Below are positions 48,434 through 57,212 of a stretch of DNA of 64,000 nucleotides, piece after piece. The notes under the pieces are model-generated. The model did not search any database. It saw only the letters and a program-made list of their open reading frames with translations, and had not been told where the DNA came from. A program made the position numbers and the translations under genes. The stretch lies in contig CAVQNH010000007.1 in assembly GCA_963713815.1 (NCBI GenBank), positions 1 to 64,000 of the forward strand, in the 5' to 3' direction. The stretch is from RYN-230 sp963713815 (GTDB lineage: Bacteria; Actinomycetota; Actinomycetes; Streptosporangiales; Streptosporangiaceae). Positions within the stretch are counted from its first letter, which is position 1; each line of letters starts with the position of its first letter.

Positions 48434-51256
48434 ATGCACCTCTCCCGCGGGAGATCCCGGCCGCGTCACCCAGCCCGGGCCCTGACCCTGCTCACCGCGG
48501 CCGCGGCCGTCGCCGCGTCCCTGGTCAGCGTGGCCGGCGTCGCCACGCCGGCCAGCGCCGCGCCGGCCGCATCGGCCGCCAATGCGGCCTGCCCCTGGGT
48601 CGGCTCCAGCGCGCCCATCTCCCAGCGGGTCAGCCAGCTGCTGGCCGCCATGTCCACGGCCCAGAAGGTCACCGTGCTCACCGGGGCCAGCGGGTCCAGC
48701 TACGTCGGATTCACCCCGGCCATCGGGGCGCTGTGCATCCCGGCCATGAACCTGGAAGACGGCCCGGCCGGAGTCGGTGACGGGATGGCCAGCGTCACCC
48801 AGCTGCCCGCCCCCGTCGACGTCGCAGCGACCTGGGACACCGCAGCTGAGCGGCTATACGGCCAGGTCATCGGGGCCGAGCAGGCCGCCAAGGGCAGCAG
48901 CGTGGACCTGGGCCCGACGATCAACATCGTCCGCGACCCCCGCTGGGGCCGGGCGTTCGAGTCCATCGGCGAAGACCCGTACCTGAACGGGACGCTCGGC
49001 GCGGCCGACATCCAGGGCGTGCAGTCCACCGGCGTGATGGCCCAGGTCAAGCACTTCGCCGTGTACAACCAGGAGACCAACCGGAACACGGCGGCCGACA
49101 ACGCGGTGGTCAGCACCCGGGCCGAGCAGGAGATCTACCTGCCCGCCTTCCAGGACTCCACGCAGCAGGGCGCCGCCTCGTCGGTGATGTGCTCCTACAG
49201 CACCGTGAACGGCACCTACGCCTGCCAGAACCCCTACCTGCTGTCCACCGTGCTGCGCCAGCAGTTCGGCTTCGGCGGCTTCGTGACCTCCGACTGGTTC
49301 GCCACCCACTCCACCGCCGCGTCCGCCAACGCGGGCCTGGACCAGGACATGCCGGGCAGCGATGGCTACTTCGGCAGCGCGCTGCAGAGCGCGGTCTCGT
49401 CCGGGTCGGTGTCCACCGCGACGCTGAACTCCATGGTCACCCCGGTGCTCACCGAGATGTTCGCGTTCGGCCTGTTCGACGAGCCGCCGGCCGGGTCGCC
49501 GGCCGAGACCGCGACCAGCTCCGCGCACGTCACCGACGCGCTGCAGCTGGCCGAGGAGGGCACCGTGCTGCTGAAGAACAGCGGCGGGGTCCTCCCCCTG
49601 ACGTCGTCGGACAAGTCGATCGCGGTCATCGGCGCGGACGCCTCGTCCAGCCCGCTGACCGCGGGCGGCGGCAGCGCCGGGGTGTCGTCCAGCGGGACCG
49701 TCACCCCGCTGACGGGCATCACCTCCGCCGCGCCGGCCGGGGTCACGGTCAGCTACAACGACGGCTCCTCGGACAGCTCCGCGGCCGCGCTGGCCGCCTC
49801 GTCCAGCGTCGCGGTCGTGTTCGTCAGCAACAACGAGTCCGAGGGCAGCGACCTGAGCAGCATCGACCTGTCCAGCGCGGACAACTCGCTGATTTCCTCG
49901 GTGGCCGCGGCGAACCCGCACACGATCGTGGTGCTGAACACCGGCTCCGCGGTGACAATGCCGTGGCTGTCCTCGGTGGCCGGGGTGTTCGAGGCCTGGT
50001 ATCCCGGCCAGCAGGACGGCCCGGCCATCGCCGCGCTGCTGTTCGGCCAGGCCAACCCGTCCGGGCACCTGACCGTCACGTTCCCGACGTCGCTGGCGCA
50101 GGTGCCGGCCGCCGCGGCGGCGCAGTGGCCCGGCCAGAACGGGACCGTGCAGTACTCCGAGGGAATCGACGTCGGGTACCGCTGGTACAACGCACAGGGC
50201 CTGACCCCGCTGTACCCGTTCGGTTACGGGCTCTCCTACACCAGCTTCTCGTTCAGCAACCTGAAGATCACGGCCCTGCCGAAGGGCGGCGCGGCCACGG
50301 TCAGCGCCACCGTCACCAATACCGGGTCCCGGGCCGGCGCGGACGTGGCGCAGCTGTACGTGAGTGATCCGTCCGCGGCGGGCGAGCCGCCCCGGCAGCT
50401 GGAGGGATTCGCCCGGGTGAACCTGCAGCCGGGCGCCAGCCAGACGGTCTCGTTCCCGCTGACCCAGCGCAGCCTGTCCTACTGGGGCTCCAGTAACACG
50501 TGGGCCACCGCCACCGGGAGCTACGGGATCGCGGTCGGCGACTCGGACGCGAACCTGCCGCTGACCGGCACGCTCGCGGTGACATCGGCGCAGCTCGGCC
50601 AGCCGGTCACCATCACCAGCCCCGGCCCGCAGGAGGGCACGGCGGGGACCTCAGTGTCGGTGAAGATCTCCGCGGCCGACTCCACCAGCGGCCAGTCGCC
50701 CACGTTCACCGCGTCCGGGCTGCCCGCCGGGACGTCGATCTCCAGCAGCGGCACCATCACCGGCACGCCCACGGCCGCGGGCACGTCCACCGTCACCGTC
50801 ACCGCGCAGGACGCCGCCGGCGCCTCGGCCGCCACGTCGTTCACCTGGACCGTGGCCCCGGCGGGCTCGGGCGTGGCGACCACCCCGCTGGTCGGCTACC
50901 AGGGCCTGTGCCTGGACCTGAGCGGGGACAACAACACCAATGGCACCAAGGTCGAGGTCTACACCTGCAACGGGACCAACGGCCAGCAGTGGACCGAGGA
51001 ACCCGGCGGGACCATCCACGCGGACGGCAAGTGCCTGGACGTGATCAGCGGCGCCACCGGCAACGGGTCCCTGATCGACCTGTACACCTGCAACGGCACC
51101 GGCGCCCAGGTGTGGCAGCCGCAGTCTGACGGTGCGCTGCTCAACCCGCAGTCGGGCAAGTGCCTGGACGACACCGGGTTCTCCACCACCCCCGGGACCC
51201 AGGTGCAGATCTGGAGCTGCACCGGCGCGGCCAACCAGTCCTGGGTCCAGCCGTGA
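48434..51256 (+). CDS. Secreted glycoside hydrolase family 3 with ricin-type lectin domain
   Basis: A 940-residue secreted beta-glycosidase (beta-glucosidase or xylosidase type). The signal peptide ends near ATPASAAPAAS (about residue 38). The GH3 N-domain has NLEDGPAGVGDG, VDLGPTINIVRDPRWGRAFE and MAQVKHFAVYNQET. The nucleophile is Asp287 in GGFVTSDWFATHS. The C-domain has GTVLLKNSGGVLPL, the fibronectin-like domain has LYVSDPSAAGEPPRQLEGFA, followed by a putative-Ig domain (GTSISSSGTITGTPTAAGTS) and a ricin B-type lectin with QxW motifs (GQQWTEE, AQVWQPQ, NQSWVQP). The ATG at 48434 has a CGGAGG site. It probably attacks plant or fungal polysaccharide. Confidence 0.93.
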   Translation: MHLSRGRSRPRHPARALTLLTAAAAVAASLVSVAGVATPASAAPAASAANAACPWVGSSAPISQRVSQLLAAMSTAQKVTVLTGASGSSYVGFTPAIGALCIPAMNLEDGPAGVGDGMASVTQLPAPVDVAATWDTAAERLYGQVIGAEQAAKGSSVDLGPTINIVRDPRWGRAFESIGEDPYLNGTLGAADIQGVQSTGVMAQVKHFAVYNQETNRNTAADNAVVSTRAEQEIYLPAFQDSTQQGAASSVMCSYSTVNGTYACQNPYLLSTVLRQQFGFGGFVTSDWFATHSTAASANAGLDQDMPGSDGYFGSALQSAVSSGSVSTATLNSMVTPVLTEMFAFGLFDEPPAGSPAETATSSAHVTDALQLAEEGTVLLKNSGGVLPLTSSDKSIAVIGADASSSPLTAGGGSAGVSSSGTVTPLTGITSAAPAGVTVSYNDGSSDSSAAALAASSSVAVVFVSNNESEGSDLSSIDLSSADNSLISSVAAANPHTIVVLNTGSAVTMPWLSSVAGVFEAWYPGQQDGPAIAALLFGQANPSGHLTVTFPTSLAQVPAAAAAQWPGQNGTVQYSEGIDVGYRWYNAQGLTPLYPFGYGLSYTSFSFSNLKITALPKGGAATVSATVTNTGSRAGADVAQLYVSDPSAAGEPPRQLEGFARVNLQPGASQTVSFPLTQRSLSYWGSSNTWATATGSYGIAVGDSDANLPLTGTLAVTSAQLGQPVTITSPGPQEGTAGTSVSVKISAADSTSGQSPTFTASGLPAGTSISSSGTITGTPTAAGTSTVTVTAQDAAGASAATSFTWTVAPAGSGVATTPLVGYQGLCLDLSGDNNTNGTKVEVYTCNGTNGQQWTEEPGGTIHADGKCLDVISGATGNGSLIDLYTCNGTGAQVWQPQSDGALLNPQSGKCLDDTGFSTTPGTQVQIWSCTGAANQSWVQP

Positions 51257-51279
51257 CGGACGCACCTTCCCCCAGCGGG

Positions 51280-51311
51280 CACCCGCCCCCGGCTGGCCGC
51301 CGGGGCGGGTG
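51280..51311. terminator. Hairpin terminator between convergent genes
   Basis: CACCCGCCCC (51280-51289) and GGGGCGGGTG (51302-51311) are exact reverse complements around a 12-bp loop. It sits 24 bp after the GH3 stop and before the convergent XRE gene, so it can serve both transcripts. No long T run is present. Confidence 0.65.
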
Positions 51312-51337
51312 TGCCCCCGGGGCCACCGGCCCGGGGG

Positions 51338-52279
51338 TCAGCCCAGCCGGTCCAGCATCGTGGCCAGCAGCTCCGTGGTGGGTACCCGCCGCTCGGCCTG
51401 GACGCACATCTGGTCCATGACCGCGGAGTAGTGATCGACGTCGCGCCGCTTGTCCAGGTACAGCGCGCTGGTCAGCTGCTCCAGGTAGACCACGTCGGGC
51501 AGTTCCGGCGGGGCGAAGCGCAGGATGCTGAATGAGCCAGCCGCGGCGGCGTGGTACCCGCTCTGCAGTGGCACCACATACAGCGCGATGTTCGGCTCGC
51601 TGGCCAGCTCGATGAGCCGCTCCAGCTGGGCTTCCATCACCCCCGGACCGCCCAGCCGGCGGCGCAGCGCGGTCTCGTCCACGACGGCCCACAGTTTCGG
51701 CGCCCGCAGGTCCGGGCCGTCCGGCCGGGACAGGATCTGCTGGCGCTTCATCCGCAGGCTGACCCGGCGGGTGATCTCGTCCTCCGGGGCGGCCGGGTGG
51801 CCGGCCCGGATCACCGCGCGGGCATACTCCGGGGTCTGCAGCAGGCCCGGCACGAACTGCATCTCGTAGACGCGGATCCGGGTCGCGGCCGCTTCCAGCC
51901 CGATGTAGAACTCGAACCAGCCGGGCAGGATCTCACCGTACTGATGCCACCACCCGGGCCGGGCGGCCTCGCGGGCCAGCCGCAGCACGTCGGCCCGCTC
52001 CGCCTCCCCCGTCACCCCGTACAGGGTGAGCAGGTCCGCGAGGTCGCGCTGCTTCATGCTGACCCGGCCGTGCTCCAGCCGGCTGATCTTCGAGGCCGAG
52101 GCCCGGATCACGTCCCCCGCCGCCTCACAGGTGATGCCGTGCGCCTCGCGCAGGCGGCGCAGCTGGCTGCCGAGCGCGATGCGCAGGGCGGTCGGCCCGC
52201 TGGGCGCCGGGTCTGGCACCGGCGGGCCGGCCGGCCTAGCGGCCGGGGCGGGATCGGGCTGCGGCTCGGGGCTGGACAT
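51338..52279 (-). CDS. XRE-family regulator with DUF5753
   Basis: A 313-residue second member of the XRE/DUF5753 family. HTH at about residues 35-90 (LRRLREAHGITCEAAGDVIR, ASASKISRLEHGRVSM), then DUF5753 (RPGWWHQYGEILPGWFEFYI, VYEMQFVPGLLQTPEYARAV). The first 30 residues are Pro/Ala-rich. The ATG at 52279 has GGAG 8 bp upstream; longer frames are not supported. No DUF397 gene is adjacent, unlike the copy at 46383. The CocE-like frame upstream overlaps its start by 44 bp. Confidence 0.9.
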   Translation of the reverse strand: MSSPEPQPDPAPAARPAGPPVPDPAPSGPTALRIALGSQLRRLREAHGITCEAAGDVIRASASKISRLEHGRVSMKQRDLADLLTLYGVTGEAERADVLRLAREAARPGWWHQYGEILPGWFEFYIGLEAAATRIRVYEMQFVPGLLQTPEYARAVIRAGHPAAPEDEITRRVSLRMKRQQILSRPDGPDLRAPKLWAVVDETALRRRLGGPGVMEAQLERLIELASEPNIALYVVPLQSGYHAAAAGSFSILRFAPPELPDVVYLEQLTSALYLDKRRDVDHYSAVMDQMCVQAERRVPTTELLATMLDRLG

Positions 52280-54097
52280 CGGGGCTCCGGCTGGTGTGGT
52301 GACGGCCCAGTGTCCCACTACCGCCCCCTGGATCGCTACGTTCAGGCAGGACCGGAAGCGACAGCGTGCAGGGGTCGGCGACCTCGTGCAGGATTTGCAG
52401 GTCCACCGCGACAAGCCGGGTCGCGGTGGCTGGCGGCTCGCCGGACCCGGTGTTGCGGGCGAACCGGGGATGGGCCCCGCCCGACACCTGGAGCCGCAGC
52501 CGGTGCCCGGCCGCGAACCGGTACGCGGTCGCGCTCATCGGCACGGTGACGGCCTCTGGCGTCCTTTGTATCCCCCGGCCCATCTGTGCCCCCCGGCTCC
52601 GCCGTGCCGCCCGGTGCGCCGGCGGGCGGTGCCTGATGATGCCGTCACAGACGTTCCGTGAACGCCCCCGCGGGTCCACGTCACACAGCCGGGCGAAGAC
52701 GTCGAAGTGGCCACCCGAGGCACGGACCCGGACCCGGGCGCTGACCGGGCCGACCACGTCCAGCGCCGCGGTCAGCGGGGCACTGGTGAAGACCAGGACG
52801 TCGGGGCGGGCCTCCAGGGCCCGGTTGTCCGCGGGCCCGGCCTTGCCGGTGAGCAGCTGGCCGCCCACTGACGGGGTGGGATCCGCCGGGTCGTAGCGGA
52901 ACGAGGAGATCCCCGGCTGGGCGGGCGGCTCGGGAACCAGGCTGCCCCCGGCGGCCAGATACCAGGGCTGGCGGGCCATTTCCGGCGGCGGCCAGTCGGC
53001 CAGGTCCCGCCATTCGCCGGCGCCGTCTATGTACACCCGCACCGGGAGGTCCTCGTTGCGGATCTGGTCGGCCTGGTCCGGGTCTGGCTTTCCGGGATCT
53101 GGCCGTCGCCGGTGTAAGCCCGCAGCCAGCTGAGCGCCTCGCCCAGGACGACCGGGAGGGCCTTATTGAACGCCGAGGAGTGCGTCCACGGGCCGATCAC
53201 CAGCCGCACCGGACGGCGGCCTCCGTCGCGCAACCGGCGGTACTCGGCCAGGACCGGGTCCAGGCAGGCGTCCCACCAGCCGGTGAGCAGGCTGACCGGA
53301 AGCGCCGGCGCCAGGGCGCTGGCCGGGATCTGCAAGGCGGCCCAGTACGGGTCCGCCTGGTCGGGGTGGGTCAGCCAGTCCTCGAACCAGGCCACCCGGC
53401 CCCCCAGGGCCGGCGGGTACGCCCGGATCAGGGGCAGTTCCCGGCTGACCCGCCGCATCCGGCGCTGCACCCGCAGCCCGGTCCTGATCACCGCGGCCAT
53501 CCCGTGCTCGAAGCCCAGCTTGGCGGCGGTGGCCACGAGCACGTTTTCCAGGGCGAACGCACCTCCGGGATACGCGAACTCATACGGACCGGACATGGCG
53601 ACCTGCGCGACCATGGCCTGCAGTTCCGGAGGCTGTTCGGCGGCCAGCGCGAACTGGACATAGCCGAGGTAGCTCGGCCCGATCGTGGCCAGCTGCCCGG
53701 TGAACCAGGACTGCTCACGGAGCCAGGCCACGGTGGCCCGGCCATCGGCCCGCTCGTGACGGAACGGCTCGTCCGCGCCGCCGGACCCGCCGGTGCCGCG
53801 GCAGCTCTGGATCACGACGTGGAACCCCTGCTCGGCGATCAGGCCGCCGAACAGGTGGTCCCAGGGGAAGCCGCGGCCGTACGGGGTGCGGACCAGCACG
53901 GTGGGCCGCGGGCTGTCGACCTGGGGAATGTAGTGGTCGGTGAGCAGCGGCACGCCGTCGGCCGCGGGCACCGCCAGGCCCGGGTCGACCCGGACCGCGC
54001 ATTCGGGCGGGGGCAGGTCCCGCAGGTCCCGCCGGGACAGCCGCATCCACAGGCGGACGTGCCGGGGCAGGGGAGCGCCCCGGGATGGCTCGGTCAT
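52236..54097 (-). pseudogene. CocE/NonD-type (X-Pro dipeptidyl-peptidase S15) hydrolase, frameshifted
   Basis: An alpha/beta hydrolase of the S15/CocE family. ATG 54097 has a strong AAGGAG site. Catalytic residues are visible: Ser in TIGPSYLGYVQFAL, Asp in GWWDACLDPVL, His in IGPWTHSSAFN. After AYTGDGQIP the frame is lost at the G run near 53094-53096, where one base seems to be missing; in the next frame GKPDPDQADQIRNEDLPVRV and YIDGAGEWRDL carry on, and the C-terminal jelly-roll (GGHFDVFARLCDVDP, AAGHRLRLQVSGGAHPRFAR) runs to 52236. The last 30 residues look like readthrough. Repaired, it would be about 620 residues. It faces the TetR gene at 54243. Confidence 0.85.
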
Positions 54098-54161
54098 CGT
54101 GACTCCTTCGCTCGTTCGGCCTGGCCTGGCCCGACCGGCTGCCGGGCCGTCCGGCCAGCTA

Positions 54162-54204
54162 CGTACGTTGTACGTTGTTCTCTCGCGCACAATACTCCGT
54201 ACGG
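54162..54204. promoter_or_regulatory. Candidate TetR operators in the divergent promoter
   Basis: CGTAC-GTT-GTACG (54162-54174) is a perfect inverted repeat, and CCGTACGG (54197-54204) is a second perfect palindrome sharing the GTAC core. Both lie between the CocE-like gene and the TetR gene, where an autoregulating TetR would bind. Confidence 0.55.
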
Positions 54205-54242
54205 TGCACGTAGATAAGCTGCGGGGCGGAGGTGAGACATCG

Positions 54243-55001
54243 GTGGCCACGTCAGGCGGGGATCCGGAGGCGACGACCCCGGTTCCGGGGTCCATCTGGG
54301 ACGTGCCGGAGTACGGCGGGCGCGGGCCCCGGCCCAGGCACAGCCGGGCCGCGATCGCCGCCGCCGCGGTCTCGCTGGCCGACGCCGAGGGTATCGACGC
54401 GGTCACGATGCGGCGGGTCGCGGCCGGCCTGGGCATGGGCACGATGTCGCTGTACAACTACGTGCCGTCCAAGGAGCACCTGGTCCAGCTGATGATCGAC
54501 CAGGTGAGCGGCGAGTACCGCTACGCGGGCTCACCCCCGGGACGCCCCCCGGCTGACCGCCGGGCCGCGATCCTCGACCTGGCCCGGCAGGGACGGGACA
54601 TCACCCGGCGCCACCCATGGCTGCCCCGGGTCATGCAGCGGCCCCCGGTTTTCGGGCCCGGTGCGCTGCGTTACATCGAGCACTTCCTCGGCCTGCTGAG
54701 CGGCTCTGACCTGGACACCGGAGCCAAGATGGAGATTCTCGGGATGGTCAACGGGTTCGCGATCTCCTACGGCGGAGTTCAGGCGGCGCAGGCCGAGGAA
54801 CGGGCCCGGACCGGGGTGACCGAGGAGGAGCAGGCCGCCGCCCAGGTGACCAGCCTGGTGTCGGCCGCGGCCAGCGGCCGCTACCCGCAGCTGGCCGCGG
54901 CGCTGGCCGGGCCGCCCCCGCCGCCCCGGGACGCGGACGAGATCTTCGACCGCTGCATCCTGCGGCTCATCGACGGGGCGCTGGGAGGCCAGCCGGACTA
55001 G
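54243..55001 (+). CDS. TetR-family transcriptional regulator
   Basis: A 252-residue TetR-type repressor. The HTH lies at about residues 40-86: RAAIAAAAVSLADAEGIDAV and TMRRVAAGLGMGTMSLYNYV, then PSKEHLVQLMIDQV. The C-terminal ligand domain follows with GAKMEILGMVNGFAISYGGV. GTG 54243 is chosen with a GGAGG site about 10 bp upstream; GTG 54204 is an alternative. It is divergent from the CocE-like hydrolase and palindromes lie between them, so it probably represses that gene and itself. Confidence 0.88.
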   Translation: MATSGGDPEATTPVPGSIWDVPEYGGRGPRPRHSRAAIAAAAVSLADAEGIDAVTMRRVAAGLGMGTMSLYNYVPSKEHLVQLMIDQVSGEYRYAGSPPGRPPADRRAAILDLARQGRDITRRHPWLPRVMQRPPVFGPGALRYIEHFLGLLSGSDLDTGAKMEILGMVNGFAISYGGVQAAQAEERARTGVTEEEQAAAQVTSLVSAAASGRYPQLAAALAGPPPPPRDADEIFDRCILRLIDGALGGQPD

Positions 55002-55214
55002 CTGGCCCGGTACTTGCCGATGTGCATCCAGCCCCGGGCCAGCACCCTCACCGGGATGGAGGCGATGCCCCGGCGGCGAAATGGCGGATCTTGACCAGCC
55101 GGGGAACGGTCGCAGCTGCTGGGCCGGATGCCGGGCTTTGCCCCGGACTGACCCCCCAAGAGGGGTCATGACGCATGGTTGACGAGCAGCTTAAGATCAT
55201 GTCTCGTAACAAAA

Positions 55215-55300
55215 GTCGAGGACGGGTATCTCCTGTTACCCCTGTCACCGGGAGGGGGGGTCCGCGGTTAGGGGTGAGGGGGGAGATGCCCGTCCTCGAC
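55215..55300 (-). terminator. Long-stem terminator at the end of the response regulator
   Basis: A 19-bp arm at 55282-55300 (inside the last codons of the response regulator) pairs with 55215-55233 with one mismatch, enclosing a loop of 48 bases. On the minus strand the stem is followed by TTTTGTT, so it looks like an intrinsic terminator for the two-component operon. The long GC-rich loop is unusual. Confidence 0.6.
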
Positions 55301-55906
55301 GGCTCGATAGTACAGGTCCAATTTGGTGGGTGCTGCCCGTCCTGCTCTAGCGTACTTCTCACGCACGCGGCCCACATACTGCTTGGCCGTCTCCTCACTA
55401 ATGCCCATCCGCCTGGCCACGGACTTCATCGCCATCCCGGTGGCGTAAAGCTGGAGGGCCCGCGTTTCCTGGGTACTTAGTATGGGCCGGTCAGGGGCGT
55501 CGTCGGTGGCGAAGATGTAGGCCAGGCGGGGCGAGATCCAATCCTTTCCATCGGCCACCGCCGTAATGGCGGCCCGTACCTCAGAAGTCTCTTCGTTCTT
55601 AAGTACATAGCCGAGCGCGCCGGCCCGAATCGCGTCGCGGACCGAGACCGGCTTGTCCGAGGCGGCGAGGACCAGCACCGCGGGGCCGGCGGCGCGGATC
55701 ACCGCCACGTTGCGCTCCGCCGTGGTCCCGTCCCCCAGGTCGAGGTCGAGGAGGACCACGTGGGCGTGCCGCCCGGGCCCGGCCAGGAGTCCGTCCACGG
55801 TCGCCGCGGTGGCGATGACCCGGATGCCGCTGTCCAGGCCGCTGACCCAGCCCGCGATGCTGTCCAGGATGATCGGGTGATCATCCACGGCCGCCACATC
55901 GATCAT
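55268..55906 (-). CDS. NarL/LuxR-type response regulator
   Basis: A 212-residue response regulator. The receiver domain starts MIDVAAVDDHPIILDSIAGW, with the phospho-acceptor Asp in VVLLDLDLGDGTTAE and the switch lysine in GALGYVLKNEETSEV. The LuxR HTH is ALQLYATGMAMKSVARRMG, then ISEETAKQYVGRVREKYARA. It is the last gene of an operon with two kinase-like genes; the ATG overlaps the stop of the preceding one by 4 bp. Phosphorylation by the intact kinase at 57206 is expected. Confidence 0.92.
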   Translation of the reverse strand: MIDVAAVDDHPIILDSIAGWVSGLDSGIRVIATAATVDGLLAGPGRHAHVVLLDLDLGDGTTAERNVAVIRAAGPAVLVLAASDKPVSVRDAIRAGALGYVLKNEETSEVRAAITAVADGKDWISPRLAYIFATDDAPDRPILSTQETRALQLYATGMAMKSVARRMGISEETAKQYVGRVREKYARAGRAAPTKLDLYYRAVEDGHLPPHP

Positions 55907-57212
55907 GCCGGTCCTGCCGGGCGCCAGCTGATCTCGAGGCAGCCCGAGCCGGTGTCATCCACATCGAGCCCGGCCCGCCAGCGGGCGATGCTGGCAGGCG
56001 CCGGCCATGCCGGGGGGCGGGCGCCGGGGGGCAGGTGCCCGAAGGTCAGGTACAGCTCGACGTCCGGGATCGGGTCGGCCGGGACAGCACCAGCGCGGAC
56101 AGCGCCAGCCGGGACAGTGCCAGCCGGGGCAGCGCCAGCCGGGACAGCCAGTGCGGGCCAGCCGGGGCAGGGCCAGCCGGTGCAGGGCCAGCCGGGGCAG
56201 GGCCAGCCGGTGCAGGGCCAGCCAGCCCGGGATTGGCCGGCCCGGACGGCCCGAGCACGGTCATCGTGACCGTTTGCGGCGGGAGCGCCCGCAGGACCGC
56301 GTCCACCGCGTCGACGGTCGCCTGGGCCGCGTCCCGCGACGGCAAACCCGGGTCCCCGACCACCTGGATCTCGATCTGCAGGCCGCGCCCCCGGGCGGCG
56401 CCGAGCGCCGGTTCCAGCCCGGCCAGGAGTTCGCGTCCCAGCCGGGCCCGGTCCACGAGGGCGCGCCGCAGGGTGGTGGCGTGCCGGGCGCATTCCTGCC
56501 GGACCGCCTCGTCGGCGGGGTCGAGCGAGCCGTCCGCGATGCCGCGCAGCAGCGGCAGCGCCTCCACCTCCAGCAGCGCGAACCGGTCCCGCCGGTCCTC
56601 CTCGATCGCGGCGACCGCGGCGCGTTCCGCCGCCGAGCGGCTAGCCAGCTCGGCCCGGCGGGCGGCCAGCCCGGCGTGCACCCGCAGGGTGGGCCGCAGG
56701 GCGGCGAACACGCTGAGGATCACCGCCACCACGTACGTGGCCGCGGCGAGCCGGGCGATGCCAGGCGCCGCGGTCCCCAGCAGGCGCACGATGAAGAAGC
56801 CGTTGACCGCCAGCACGAGCAGCGCCCCGGGCACCCATTCCCAGGCGGGACGGCTGAGGGCGGCGAGCGCGAGCAGCCAGACGGCGCCGAGGATCGACCA
56901 GTCCAGGACACCCGACGGGGAATGCGGCCGGCGGTCCCAGCCCACCGCGCCAACGGCCGCGACCGCCACCGCCATCGCCACCGCGGCCTGCCTCCGGGTG
57001 AGGCCGCCCCCGCGGACGCGCGGGATCACCCACCACGCGGCCACGAGCAGGCTCAGCCAGACGGCGAACGGCACGGCCGGCTGACGGTAGTCGGGGAGTT
57101 CGGCCAGCACCTGGACGAGCAGGCCGACCGGCAGGACCGCGGCCAGGATGGCCGCGAAGCGCGGGACCGCGGCCTCGGTCACGTCCCGCACCGCCCCGGC
57201 GTGGCTCACCAT
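55903..57212 (-). pseudogene. Degenerate sensor-kinase-like membrane protein, frameshifted in a repeat
   Basis: A membrane protein with about six helices (AAILAAVLPVGLLVQVLAEL, VPFAVWLSLLVAAWWVIPRV, AGTAAPGIARL-type helix) and a cytoplasmic part that resembles a histidine kinase but has no clear H box and no N box. ERAAVAAIEEDRRDRFALLE stands where the phospho-helix should be. Near 56155-56157 one base is missing from a G run inside a 15-bp tandem repeat, and the end (DPIPDVELYLTFGHLPPGAR, DVDDTGSGCLEISWRPAGPA) continues in another frame to 55903, overlapping the response regulator by 4 bp. It may be a regulatory pseudokinase. Its ATG overlaps the intact kinase by 7 bp. Confidence 0.7.
56080..56232 (-). 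repeat. 15-bp tandem repeats in the degenerate kinase
   Basis: Units near GGCCAGCCGGTGCAG and GACAGCGCCAGCCGG recur about nine times. In the coding frame they give GPAPA-type pentapeptides; in the other frame AVPAG-type. One or two units are irregular, and the frame change of this gene lies inside the array at about 56155. Confidence 0.8.
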
